A stretch of 37,459 bases of DNA from Brevundimonas vancanneytii (GTDB lineage: Bacteria; Pseudomonadota; Alphaproteobacteria; Caulobacterales; Caulobacteraceae). Of the stretch, positions 9,107 to 20,534 are shown in pieces. The notes beneath the pieces were generated by a model that did not search any database, was not told the DNA's origin, and worked only from the letters and a program-made list of their open reading frames with translations. The translations under genes and the position numbers were made by a program. The stretch spans positions 1 to 37,459 of the forward strand of contig CAMAVA010000012.1 of NCBI GenBank assembly GCA_945861515.1, read 5' to 3'. Positions within the stretch are counted from its first letter, which is position 1, and each line of letters starts with the position of its first letter.

Positions 9107-9232
9107 ATGAAGGTCAGAAGCTCCCTCAAGTCGCTGAAGTCGCGCCACCGCGACTGCAAGCTGGTCCGCCGCAAGGGCGTGCTCTACGTGATCAACAAGA
9201 CCGATCCGCGCTTCAAGGCCAAGCAGGGCTGA
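9107..9232 (+). CDS. rpmJ: 50S ribosomal protein L36 (zinc-ligand-lacking form); absent from the supplied ORF track
   Basis: Translation [41 protein letters not shown], 41 aa. Confidence 0.96.
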   Translation: MKVRSSLKSLKSRHRDCKLVRRKGVLYVINKTDPRFKAKQG

Positions 9233-9840
9233 TGACGGCCCCCGCCTGCGTCCTCTGGGATGTCGGCAACGTCATTGTCCGTTGGGACCCCCACCGGCTC
9301 TATGCAAAGATCTTTCCGGAACCGGATGCCCGCATCCGGTTCCTTTCGTCTGTCTGCACCATGGACTGGCATGGCGAGACGGACCGGGGTCTCAGCCCCG
9401 CCGAGAACACCGCCCGTCTGGTGGCCCTCCACCCGCAGTATGAGACCGAAATCCGCGCCTGGTGGGATCGCTGGGACGAGATGTTCGATGGCGCCATCCC
9501 CCAGACGGAAAGCGCCATGCAGGCCCTGGCCGCCCGGGGCGTGCCGCAGTTTGGCCTGACCAACATGTCGATAGAGGCCTGGCCCGCCGTCCAGGCCATG
9601 AGCCCGGTCTTTGGCCTGTTCCAGGATGTTGTGGTCTCCGCCCAGGAGCGGCTGATAAAACCTGACCCGGCCATCTATCGCCTGGCGGCGGCCCGCGCCG
9701 GCCACGCCCCCGGCCAGATCCTGTTTGTCGATGACAATGCCGCCAATATCGCCGCGGCCCGCGATCTGGGCTTCCATGTGCTGCATTTCACCGATCCGGA
9801 CGCCCTGGCCGGGGTGCTGACGGGCCATGGCCTCATCTAG
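9232..9840 (+). CDS. HAD-family hydrolase (HAD-IA type)
   Basis: Starts [20 protein letters not shown], overlapping the rpmJ stop (TGATG); KPDPAIYRLAAARAG and ILFVDDNAANIAAARDLGF. Confidence 0.92.
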   Translation: MTAPACVLWDVGNVIVRWDPHRLYAKIFPEPDARIRFLSSVCTMDWHGETDRGLSPAENTARLVALHPQYETEIRAWWDRWDEMFDGAIPQTESAMQALAARGVPQFGLTNMSIEAWPAVQAMSPVFGLFQDVVVSAQERLIKPDPAIYRLAAARAGHAPGQILFVDDNAANIAAARDLGFHVLHFTDPDALAGVLTGHGLI

Positions 9841-9935
9841 GCCTGGCTGAACAGGACAGGGCTGTTGTGGCGGCGCGTCGCCGGGGCTAGATCAACGCCC
9901 TTTCCTCCTTCCCCTTCCCGTGAGACCTTTTGACC

Positions 9936-10199
9936 ATGGCTGACGACGCCTCCAGCGACGTTCTGAACGCAACTGCCCAGACGCAGCTCAAGACCATCAT
10001 CGAGCGCATCGAGCGGCTCGAGGAGGACAAGGCGGGCGTCATGGCGGACCTCAAGGAGGTCTATGCCGAGGCCAAGGGCAACGGATTTGACGTCAAGATT
10101 CTCCGCAAGGTCGTCCGGCTGCGCAAGCAGGACAAGGCCAAGCGCGACGAGGAAGAGGCGCTGGTCGACCTTTACCTGTCGGCCATCGGCGGTCTGTGA
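9936..10199 (+). CDS. gapR: DUF2312 nucleoid-associated protein GapR
   Basis: LNATAQTQLKTIIERIERLEEDKAGVMADLKEVYAEAKGNGFDVKILRKVVRLRKQDKAKRDEEEALVDLYLSAIG, the DUF2312/GapR signature. Confidence 0.95.
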   Translation: MADDASSDVLNATAQTQLKTIIERIERLEEDKAGVMADLKEVYAEAKGNGFDVKILRKVVRLRKQDKAKRDEEEALVDLYLSAIGGL

Positions 10200-10513
10200 A
10201 GGCAAAACCGCCAAAAGACCCCCGGGAACAGGCCCGCAAGGCGGCCCAGCGCTCGGCCCTCAACGCCCTGCGCAAGGCCCGCCGCACGGCCGACAAGGCC
10301 GGCATCGCCCTCTCGGACTGGGAGGGCGAGTTCCTGGGGTCGGTGGAAGACCGGGTAAAGACCTATGGCCGGGCCTTCGGCGACCCGGAACTGGGCGGCC
10401 CCGGCCAGGCCCTGTCGGCCATGCAGACCCGAAAGCTGAAGGAAATCGCCGCCAAGGCCCGGGGCGAAGAAAAAGGTCCGCCCGGGCGAAGGCCCTTTGG
10501 CCGCAAGACATGA
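10196..10513 (+). CDS. Basic hypothetical protein overlapping gapR by 4 nt (GTGA)
   Basis: GTG start overlapping the gapR stop; MKAKPPKDPREQARKAAQRSALNALRKARRTADKAGIALSDWEGEFLGSVEDRVKTYGRAFGDPELGG. Confidence 0.75.
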   Translation: MKAKPPKDPREQARKAAQRSALNALRKARRTADKAGIALSDWEGEFLGSVEDRVKTYGRAFGDPELGGPGQALSAMQTRKLKEIAAKARGEEKGPPGRRPFGRKT

Positions 10514-10681
10514 AAAAGCTCGGCCGGAGCCGAAGGCCAGGAAAGGTGGAGCAGTCAGCGGCGTAGCGGCTGACTGTGGGGGTCCGCTCCGCAAAGCATG
10601 ACCCGCCGCCCATGATCGCGGCCTAGACGCCACGGCCCTGTCGGCGTAACCGGAACCTCAAGGGCCCGGGACAATCCGGGG

Positions 10682-10698
10682 CGGGTCTTTCAGACCCG
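10682..10698. other. Perfect 7-bp stem-loop CGGGTCT-TTC-AGACCCG upstream of the GMC oxidoreductase
   Basis: Inverted repeat read directly from sequence. Confidence 0.5.
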
Positions 10699-10731
10699 GC
10701 GGCGTCATCAGGACCTGAGGGGAACGAAACC

Positions 10732-12411
10732 ATGAGCGACAGCATCGAGGTCGACTACATCATCGTCGGGGCCGGCAGCGCCGGCTGCGTTCTCGCCAAC
10801 CGCCTGACCGCCGATGGCAAGACCCGGGTCCTGCTTCTGGAGGCCGGCGGCGACGACCGGCCGACCAAGAACCCCTCGCAGTTCCTTTCCAACATGATGA
10901 TCCACATCCCGGTCGGCTACAGCCAGACCCTCAAGGATCCCAAGGTCAACTGGCTCTACGAGACCGAGCCGGACCCCACCACCGGCGGCCGCAGCCATGT
11001 CTGGCCGCGCGGCAAGGTCCTGGGCGGCTCCTCCTCGATCAATGGCCTGCTCTATATCCGCGGCCAGGACGCCGACTATGACAACTGGCGGCAGCTGGGT
11101 TGCGAAGGCTGGAGCTGGGACGATGTCCTGCCCTATTTCCTGCGCAGCCAGAACCAGGAACGGGACGCAGGCGCGGGCCCCGTCCTGCATGGCAAGGGCG
11201 GACCGCTGAACGTCTCCGACGTCACCACTACCCATCCGGTGTCGGACGCGGTGGTTGACGCCTGCGAACAGGCGGGAATTCCGCGCCGCGCCGACCTGAA
11301 CGGCGGCGACCAGGAAGGGGTCAGCTACTATCAGCTGACCGTCAAGAACGGCCAGCGCTGCTCGGCGGCGGTCGCCTATCTGCATCCGGTCATGGACCGG
11401 GCCAACCTGCGTGTCGAGACCAACGCCCTGGCCTCCAAAGTGCTGTTCGAAGGCAAGCGCGCCGTGGGCGTGGCCTTCGTCCAGAACGGCGTCAAGCGCA
11501 CGGCAAAAGCGGCCAGGGAAGTCATCCTGTCCGGCGGCGCCGTCAATTCACCCCAGCTCCTGCAGCTTTCAGGCGTCGGCCCGGGCGAGCTTCTGCGCAA
11601 GCACGGCGTCGAGGTGGTCGCAGACCTCCCAGGGGTCGGCGAGAACCTGCAGGACCACTATGTCATGAGCCAGCAGTACCGGCTCAAGGCGGGCGTTATC
11701 TCGGTCAATGAACTGACCCGCGGACCGCGCTTCATCGGCGAGGCCATGAAGTTCCTGTTCCAGCGCAAGGGTCTCCTGACCCTGTCGGCGGCCCATATCG
11801 CGGTCTTCTGCAAGTCGCGGCCGGACCTCGCCCACCCCGACATCCAGTACCACATCCTGCCGGCCACCATGAATGTCGAGAAGCTGACCAACGAGCAGAA
11901 GATGGAGCTGGAGGGTCAGCCCGGCCTGACCATCGCCCCCTGCCAGCTGCGGCCCGAAAGCCGCGGCCACATCCGCATCAAGTCGGCTGACCCGTCGGTC
12001 TACCCGGCCATCGTCGCCAACTACCTCTCAGACAGCCTGGACCAGGAAGTGGCCGTGGCCTCCCTGAAGATCGGCCGCCAGATTGCCGCCCAGCCGGCCC
12101 TTGCCCCTTTCATCGACCACGAGATGAGCCCGGGTCCGGACTTCCAGACCGACGAGATGCTGCTGGAATATGCCCGGGCCGCCGGTTCGACCATCTATCA
12201 CCCGGTCGGCACCTGCCAGATGGGAACCGGCCCCCGGGCCGTGGTCGACGCCCAGCTGCGGGTCCATGGCGTTGAGGGCCTGAGGGTCGTGGACGCCTCC
12301 ATCATGCCCCGGCTGGTCAGCGGCAACACCAACGCCCCGACCATCATGATCGCCGAAAAGGCCAGCGACATGATCCTCGGCAAGGCAGTCCCGTCCTCCA
12401 TGGCGGCGTGA
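10732..12411 (+). CDS. GMC-family oxidoreductase (choline/alcohol dehydrogenase-like)
   Basis: [55 protein letters not shown] and [30 protein letters not shown]. Confidence 0.95.
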   Translation: MSDSIEVDYIIVGAGSAGCVLANRLTADGKTRVLLLEAGGDDRPTKNPSQFLSNMMIHIPVGYSQTLKDPKVNWLYETEPDPTTGGRSHVWPRGKVLGGSSSINGLLYIRGQDADYDNWRQLGCEGWSWDDVLPYFLRSQNQERDAGAGPVLHGKGGPLNVSDVTTTHPVSDAVVDACEQAGIPRRADLNGGDQEGVSYYQLTVKNGQRCSAAVAYLHPVMDRANLRVETNALASKVLFEGKRAVGVAFVQNGVKRTAKAAREVILSGGAVNSPQLLQLSGVGPGELLRKHGVEVVADLPGVGENLQDHYVMSQQYRLKAGVISVNELTRGPRFIGEAMKFLFQRKGLLTLSAAHIAVFCKSRPDLAHPDIQYHILPATMNVEKLTNEQKMELEGQPGLTIAPCQLRPESRGHIRIKSADPSVYPAIVANYLSDSLDQEVAVASLKIGRQIAAQPALAPFIDHEMSPGPDFQTDEMLLEYARAAGSTIYHPVGTCQMGTGPRAVVDAQLRVHGVEGLRVVDASIMPRLVSGNTNAPTIMIAEKASDMILGKAVPSSMAA

Positions 12412-12449
12412 TCGGACCGGTTGATGGTCCGGAGACGGGCAGGGCGGCG

Positions 12450-12474
12450 GCCTGGGGAGGCCCCGTCCCCAGGC
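12450..12474. terminator. Stem-loop GCCTGGGG-N9-CCCCAGGC after the GMC gene (no U tract)
   Basis: Perfect 8-bp inverted repeat; a second stem CGGACC-N7-GGTCCG lies just upstream. Confidence 0.4.
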
Positions 12475-12612
12475 TGCTGGGCCGGATGAACGAGGCGGGA
12501 AGGCTCGGCAGTGGGCGACCCTGCCATCCTGCTCGGAATTGACGTCAGTCTGGACAAACGTCGAAGACCATGTGTCCGAGACCGCAGGGCCCGCCCGGCG
12601 ACGAGCCTGAAC

Positions 12613-12966
12613 TCAGACCTTGATGTCCACCAAGGAACCCGGACGCAGGATCCGGCGCGGCGCCTCGGCGGGACTGTCCGGAGCCGGGGCCGGAGCGGGG
12701 GTGAAGGCGGCCAGGTTCCGCAGGGCTGCTTGAAGAGACGCCGTCTGGACGGCCGGACTGCGTTCCGCCGGTGGCCCGGGAGCGGTCCGAACGCTCGGGG
12801 CCTCTTGACGCACAGCAGCGGCCTGGCCCGGCGCGGCCTGAGCGGGACCGACGCCGCCTGTCGCCCTGCCGAGCGCCTGATCGAAAAACGCCCTCTGCGC
12901 CGCGCTGCGCGGCGCTGCGGGCGTCAGGGGCGCAATCGGCCGGGCCGTGGGACGGATATCGGACAG
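12613..12966 (-). CDS. Small Pro/Ala-rich hypothetical protein, probable CTG start (MSDIRPTARPIAP...RPGSLVDIKV)
   Basis: Manual translation of the frame upstream of the tool's GTG start (12813) gives LSDIRPTARPIAPLTPAAPRSAAQRAFFDQALGRATGGVGPAQAAPGQAAAVRQEAP...; GGTGAG lies 5 nt before the CTG. Confidence 0.5.
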   Translation of the reverse strand: MSDIRPTARPIAPLTPAAPRSAAQRAFFDQALGRATGGVGPAQAAPGQAAAVRQEAPSVRTAPGPPAERSPAVQTASLQAALRNLAAFTPAPAPAPDSPAEAPRRILRPGSLVDIKV

Positions 12967-13026
12967 GACAGCTCACCGGGGTCTGAAGAGGTCGGTGCAG
13001 AGTCCGGTTTTATGGTTAATCCTGTC

Positions 13027-13542
13027 TTAACGGGCCTGGCCGAGCAGGTCCCGCGCGCTGTCCGGCGTCAGTTCTCCGGTGTGCTTGGCCAGGATCACGC
13101 CGTTCGCGCCGACCAGATAGGTTTCGGGAACGCCGGTGACGCCAAACTCCAGGCCCGCCCGGCCATCCCGGTCCAGCAGCCTGCGGGAAAACGGGTCCCC
13201 CAGCCGGCCCAGAAAGGCCTCGGTATTGTCCGGAGCGTCCTTGTAGGCGATGCCGACGACAGCCACACCCCGGGTCTTGAGGTCCATCAGCACCGGGTGC
13301 TCGACCTCGCAGGGCGCGCACCAGCTGGCGAAAAAATTGACCAGATAGGGGGCGGCGACCCCGGATGGATGGACCGGTTCCGGCCGTCCGGTTTCTAGCA
13401 CCGGCAGGCTGAGGGCCGGGACCGGTTTGCCGACCAGGGCCCTGGGCTGGACGTTGGGATCGCGCTTCAGGGCATAGCCGGCGAACAGCACGGCCAGCAG
13501 GACCAGCACCGCCAGGGGCAGCAGGGCGACCAGCCGCTTCAC
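13027..13542 (-). CDS. ccmG: Cytochrome c biogenesis thiol:disulfide oxidoreductase (CcmG/DsbE)
   Basis: N-terminal TM; LVNFFASWCAPCEVEHPVL; GVTGVPETYLVGANGVILAKHTGEL. Confidence 0.94.
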   Translation of the reverse strand: MKRLVALLPLAVLVLLAVLFAGYALKRDPNVQPRALVGKPVPALSLPVLETGRPEPVHPSGVAAPYLVNFFASWCAPCEVEHPVLMDLKTRGVAVVGIAYKDAPDNTEAFLGRLGDPFSRRLLDRDGRAGLEFGVTGVPETYLVGANGVILAKHTGELTPDSARDLLGQAR

Positions 13543-13697
13543 CCCGCGTCGTCCTCTTTGCCCAGCCGATCGAGTTCGGCCCGGGCCTGTGAGGCCTTGG
13601 CCAGACTGTCGACGACCAGCCAGATCAGCACCCCGGCGCTGATGGCGAAGGCGGGCCAGACAAAGGCGGCATAGGTTCCGGCGTCGAGATCGAGCAT
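13539..13697 (-). CDS. ccmD: Heme exporter protein CcmD
   Basis: 52 aa MLDLDAGTYAAFVWPAFAISAGVLIWLVVDSLAKASQARAELDRLGKEDDAG; single TM; position between ccmC and ccmG. Confidence 0.85.
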   Translation of the reverse strand: MLDLDAGTYAAFVWPAFAISAGVLIWLVVDSLAKASQARAELDRLGKEDDAG

Positions 13698-13702
13698 GGG
13701 CC

Positions 13703-14434
13703 TCACCCTTCCGCCGCGCGCAGGGTCAGGACCCGGATCCGTCGCCGGCGCACCTCGGTGCGGATCCGCACCAGCCAGAGCGCCCCGAACAGACCCATAT
13801 AGGCCAGGCTCATCAGCATCAGTGGCGTCAGATAGACGTCCGGCAGACGGTCGCCGGCCTCGGCCCGGAAGGTCGAGGAGCCCTGATGCAGGCTGTTCCA
13901 CCAATAGACCGAGAAATGGATGACCGGCAGGTTGACCAGGCCGACCAGCGCCAGGATGGCTGCGGCCCTGGCCGCCCTGGCCTCGTCATCGATGGAGGCG
14001 CGCAGGGCGATATAGGCCAGCCACAGCAGCAGCAGGATCAGGACCGAGGTCATCCGGCCGTCCCATTCCCACCAGGTGCCCCAGGTCGGGCGTCCCCAGA
14101 AGGAACCGGTGATCAGGGCCAGGGCGGTGAAGGCGGCGCCCAGGGGCGCACAGGCCCGGGCCGCGGCGTCGGCCAGGGCATGGCGAAACACCAGGCTGAG
14201 CAGGCTGGCCACGCCCAGGCAGAGATAGGAGAACATGGCGACCCAGGCGGCCGGCACATGAATGAACAGGATGCGGATCGAGTCCCCCTGCTGGTAGTCT
14301 TCAGGGGCCGTAAATCCGAGCCAGAGACCGACCAAGAGGGCGCCGGTCGTCGCGACCCCCAGCACGGGGGCGGCGATCCGGGAAAAGGCCATGAAGGCCC
14401 GGGGATTGGTCAGGAAAGAGACCATGAGCGCCAT
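13703..14434 (-). CDS. ccmC: Heme ABC exporter permease CcmC
   Basis: FIHVPAAWVAMFSYLCLG; SFWGRPTWGTWWEWDGRMTSVLILLLLW (WGTWWEWD tryptophan motif); PVIHFSVYWWNSLHQGSS. Confidence 0.97.
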   Translation of the reverse strand: MALMVSFLTNPRAFMAFSRIAAPVLGVATTGALLVGLWLGFTAPEDYQQGDSIRILFIHVPAAWVAMFSYLCLGVASLLSLVFRHALADAAARACAPLGAAFTALALITGSFWGRPTWGTWWEWDGRMTSVLILLLLWLAYIALRASIDDEARAARAAAILALVGLVNLPVIHFSVYWWNSLHQGSSTFRAEAGDRLPDVYLTPLMLMSLAYMGLFGALWLVRIRTEVRRRRIRVLTLRAAEG

Positions 14435-14498
14435 CTAGAGGGACCGGCGACCGCGGGCAAGGCGGTGTTTCGTCCGGCCCCTCTCTGGCCTGGCCTCG

Positions 14499-15188
14499 TC
14501 AGGGCAGCAGATCGTCGTCCATATCGTCCAGACCGGACAGCATGATCTCGATTTCCTCGTCGCCGTCCATCATGGCCATGCCGCCATGGCCGGCATGGGG
14601 ATCAGCCGCTCCGGAGGGCGGCGGTCCGCCCGGTCCGCCCATGGGGCCCCCCATGGGACCCCTGTGGATCATCCGCATCCGGCGCATGCCGGGTCCGGGG
14701 CCGGGATGCAGGGCGTCAAAGGCCTTCTTCTGGGTCGGGCTCAGCACGGCGTAGAAGGCCTTCACGGCCTCGGCGCGTTTCTTGAACATCATCTGGTGGT
14801 GCGCCATCATCTCGATCCGCCGATCGAGGCGTTCGGGGGTGGTCAGCGGCCTGGGCATGGCTTCGGAGTCTTGTCCGGGTTCACCCTTTGCGCCGTGCGC
14901 CATGGGGCCGTGATGTCCAGCGTCCATCAGGGCCTTGAGCGCCGGCTCCTGGTCGGGGCGAAGCTGCAGAATGGTCCGCAGGCGCGCCGCCCTGGCGGCG
15001 GGATCGCCCATCCGGCCCATCATCCCGTGACCCATGGGGCCACCTTCGCCGGGGCCCATCCGCATGACGATGCGGCGTTCGACCTTCTGCTCCGGCTTGA
15101 CGGGCTCGGCGGCCAGGGCGCTGCCGGTGGCGGTGAGGGCAAAGGCGGCGCAGGCCATCAGGCCCGCGTGACGTTGAAACAGCGTCAT
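14499..15188 (-). CDS. Spy/CpxP-like periplasmic protein, Met/His/Gly-rich, acidic tail
   Basis: Start MTLFQRHAGLMACAAFALTATGSALAAEP (signal peptide); RAARLRTILQLRPDQEPALKALM and FYAVLSPTQKKAFDAL (LTxxQ-like motifs). Confidence 0.75.
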   Translation of the reverse strand: MTLFQRHAGLMACAAFALTATGSALAAEPVKPEQKVERRIVMRMGPGEGGPMGHGMMGRMGDPAARAARLRTILQLRPDQEPALKALMDAGHHGPMAHGAKGEPGQDSEAMPRPLTTPERLDRRIEMMAHHQMMFKKRAEAVKAFYAVLSPTQKKAFDALHPGPGPGMRRMRMIHRGPMGGPMGGPGGPPPSGAADPHAGHGGMAMMDGDEEIEIMLSGLDDMDDDLLP

Positions 15189-15286
15189 GATGTGGTGTCT
15201 CCCTATTGGTGACCGCACCATGAGCCCCCTCTGTGGCCGGTCAATGTCAAAAGACTGCCGAATTGTTGCGGACCTGTTGCGATCCT

Positions 15287-15952
15287 TCAGGCCACCGCGT
15301 TGCGACAGGCGGCCGCCATGGCCAGGGGCGACAGGGCCACAGCCGCCAGGGTCCAGCCACTGAGCAGCAACAGGCCAGCCGACCCCCCCGACCCCAGTTC
15401 CGCTGCATAGAGCGCCGCGCCGCCAAAGATCACCGGCGGACAGAAGAGGGGCAGGACGATGGCCGCGACCAGCAGACCGCCCCGCCGCGCGCCCAGGGCC
15501 AGGGCTGCGCCGATCCCGCCGACAAAGGCGAAGGCCAGGGCCCCGATCACCGCACAGGCCAGAATCAGGGGCGTCAGCGCGATGTCCGCTCCCAGCAACA
15601 CCGCCGCCACCGGCGCGGCCAGGGCCAGGGGCGCTCCGCCGGCCAGCCATTGGGCCAGGCACTTGATGGCGCAGACCAGTTCCAGCGGCAGGGGTCCGGT
15701 CATCAGCAGGTCCAGGCCGCCATCCTCGAAATCCCGCTCGAACAGACGGTCGAGGGACAGCAGGCAGGCCAGGGCCAGGACCATCCAGGCGAGGCCCACG
15801 GAAACCGGGGCCAGCCGGTCCGTGTCCGACCCCGCCGCCAGGGGCAGCAGCAGGGTGATGGCGGCATAGAAGGCCAGGGCCGGCAGGGGCCCGCCGCCCC
15901 GCCCCCAGGCCAGGCCCAGTTCCCGCCTCAACAGGATGATGGCGGCGCTCAT
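15287..15952 (-). CDS. ccmB: Heme ABC exporter permease CcmB
   Basis: [31 protein letters not shown]; multi-TM; overlaps ccmA by 4 nt. Confidence 0.93.
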   Translation of the reverse strand: MSAAIILLRRELGLAWGRGGGPLPALAFYAAITLLLPLAAGSDTDRLAPVSVGLAWMVLALACLLSLDRLFERDFEDGGLDLLMTGPLPLELVCAIKCLAQWLAGGAPLALAAPVAAVLLGADIALTPLILACAVIGALAFAFVGGIGAALALGARRGGLLVAAIVLPLFCPPVIFGGAALYAAELGSGGSAGLLLLSGWTLAAVALSPLAMAAACRNAVA

Positions 15953-16554
15953 GCCCCGATCTCCAGGCCCAGGGCCGGGATCGGCAGGGGATCATGGACC
16001 GCTGCCATGATCAGGCCGCCAGCCGCCAGGTGGTCCTGCATGAGGCTGGCCAGCAGGGCGCGCCGGGCCGTGTCCAGGGGCGCCATGGGCTCATCCAGCA
16101 GCCACAGGGGACGGGGCGCCGTGATCAGCCGGGCCAGGGCCAGACGCCGCCTCTGGCCGGCCGACAGGCGTCGCACCTCCAGGGACAACAAGGGTTCCAG
16201 CGCCAGCCTGTCGATGGCCTCGGGCAATCGGCTCGCGCCGCCGCCCAGCCAGGCGGCCTGAAAGGAAAGCTCCTCCAGCGCCGTCCGCGCGCCCTTGAGG
16301 CCATCGGCATGACCCAGCAGATGCAGTTCTTCCGACCGCGCCGTTTCGGAGTCCGGGGCGCCCTCGAACCGGACCTCCCCGGCCTCGGGCCGAATCAGGC
16401 CCGCAATGGTCCGCAGCAGGCTGGTCTTTCCAGAGCCATTGGCCCCCGTCAGGGCCAGGGCGGAGCCGGCCTCCAGCCGGAAGTCCAGGCCCGAAAACAG
16501 CTGTCGTTCACCCCGGCGGATCGCCAGTCCCCGGCCCTGGACGGCATGGATCAT
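15949..16554 (-). CDS. ccmA: Heme ABC exporter ATP-binding protein CcmA
   Basis: Start [25 protein letters not shown]; Walker [31 protein letters not shown] signature; [12 protein letters not shown]. Confidence 0.95.
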   Translation of the reverse strand: MIHAVQGRGLAIRRGERQLFSGLDFRLEAGSALALTGANGSGKTSLLRTIAGLIRPEAGEVRFEGAPDSETARSEELHLLGHADGLKGARTALEELSFQAAWLGGGASRLPEAIDRLALEPLLSLEVRRLSAGQRRRLALARLITAPRPLWLLDEPMAPLDTARRALLASLMQDHLAAGGLIMAAVHDPLPIPALGLEIGA

Positions 16555-16629
16555 GGCGCCGGCCGGAAACACTGTCCGACCCGCGGTTCCAGGCCCAAAC
16601 GATTCCCCACGGCCGGCGCATGGACGTTT

Positions 16630-16716
16630 GCTGCGACCCGGAGTATGCAGCGGCCAGCCGACCTCCCGTGCCTGCACGGGGGCGTACGCGGCGCCGGTTG
16701 GGACCCTGTGTGTCCC
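16630..16716 (+). promoter_or_regulatory. Cluster of three short stem-loops upstream of acnA (possible structured 5' leader)
   Basis: GCTGC-N12-GCAGC (16630-16651), CCCGTGC-CT-GCACGGG (16665-16680), GGGAC-N7-GTCCC (16700-16716). Confidence 0.35.
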
Positions 16717-16782
16717 ATGCCGCTGGCGCGCGATCCCGGAAGTGGTTTTCGGGCGGCTCTGAACAGGAAAGGTACTCCCAAA

Positions 16783-19482
<2,700 letters not shown>

Positions 19483-19489
19483 TGATCAC

Positions 19490-19533
19490 CGGGGCTCCTC
19501 TCCTGACCTGTGGGAGACGGGGCCCCGCTTTTC
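19490..19533 (+). terminator. Rho-independent terminator after acnA
   Basis: CGGGGC...TCTCC-loop-GGAGA...GCCCCG followed by CTTTTC, just after the acnA stop. Confidence 0.7.
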
Positions 19534-19582
19534 ACGGCCTCGTGATCCCCGCGACCCTGCCCTATCCGCTTAATAGCGTCCC

Positions 19583-20296
19583 ATGAGGCGCGCGCTCCTT
19601 TCCCTGTTCCTGATGGCGGTGGTTCCGGCCATGGCCGCGTCCGCTGAGGCGGCGCCCACGGCCCGTCAACCCGTCGTGATTGAACTCTACACCGCCCAGG
19701 GCTGCTCTTCCTGTCGCAAGGCCAATGAACATCTGGCCGAACTGGCCGAGAAGCCCGGTGTCCTGGCCCTGACCTTTGCCGTCGACTACTGGGACTATCT
19801 GGGCTGGCCTGACAGTTTCGCCCAGCCTGCCTTTGCCGACCGCCAGAAGGCCTATGCCCGCAAGCTCAATGTCCGGGAAGTCTATACCCCCCAGGTGATC
19901 GTCGATGGCCGGTCCCAGACCGGCGGTGTGAAGATCGAGAAGATCGAGGCCCTGGTCGCCGAGGCGACCCGCACGCCGGTCAATCCGCCGGACATGCTGT
20001 TGCTGCGCAACGGCCGGATCGCCGTCGGGTCCGGCCCCGTGCCGCGGGGCGGCGCCGAGGTCTGGATGGTCCGCTATGACCCTCGGGAACTGACCGTCAC
20101 CCCCAGGCGCGGCGACAATCGCGGCCTGCCGGTCGTGCATCGCAACGTTGTCCGGCAGCTGGCGAAACTGGGCGCCTGGAGCGGCAGCCCCACCGCCTAT
20201 CGCACGCCCAGGCCCACTGAGGATGGCCTGAAGACGGTCATCCTGGTCCAGGCCGCCAGGGGCGGAAAGATCATCGGCGTCCTGGTCGAAAGCTGA
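19583..20296 (+). CDS. DUF1223-family secreted thioredoxin-like protein
   Basis: Signal peptide; VVIELYTAQGCSSCRKANEHLAEL; DYWDYLGWPDSFAQPAFADRQKAYARKLN; YTPQVIVDGR. Confidence 0.9.
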   Translation: MRRALLSLFLMAVVPAMAASAEAAPTARQPVVIELYTAQGCSSCRKANEHLAELAEKPGVLALTFAVDYWDYLGWPDSFAQPAFADRQKAYARKLNVREVYTPQVIVDGRSQTGGVKIEKIEALVAEATRTPVNPPDMLLLRNGRIAVGSGPVPRGGAEVWMVRYDPRELTVTPRRGDNRGLPVVHRNVVRQLAKLGAWSGSPTAYRTPRPTEDGLKTVILVQAARGGKIIGVLVES

Positions 20297-20330
20297 CCAG
20301 CCGGCCCGAGCGGTTCGAGACTCTCCACCA

Positions 20331-20500
20331 ACAACCCCGTCATCCCGGCCGAAGCGCGTCAGCGCGAAGAGCCGGGACCCAGAGCAACTTCCGATAAGTG
20401 TGAAGCGGTTATCGGAAAAGGCTCTAGCGGCTGCAAGGACGCAGTCGGGCAGCTCCGCTGTCTGAATCCTGTCTCTTCTGGCTCCCGGATCGTCCCGGTT
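20331..20500. repeat. Composite palindromic intergenic repeat region
   Basis: TCCCGGC...GCGC-GTCA-GCGC...GCCGGGA (20343-20377) and a perfect 9-bp inverted repeat TTCCGATAA (20389-20397) / TTATCGGAA (20409-20417); a further CTCCCGGATCGTCCCGG downstream. Confidence 0.7.
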
Positions 20501-20534
20501 GGCCGTCCAGGTTGACGGAAGGTTATCCGCAAGC

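Noticed and set aside
10535-10580. Hairpin CAGTCAGC-N9-GCTGACTG after the gapR downstream gene
   Set aside because: Possible terminator, but no U tract; short stems are common at this GC content.
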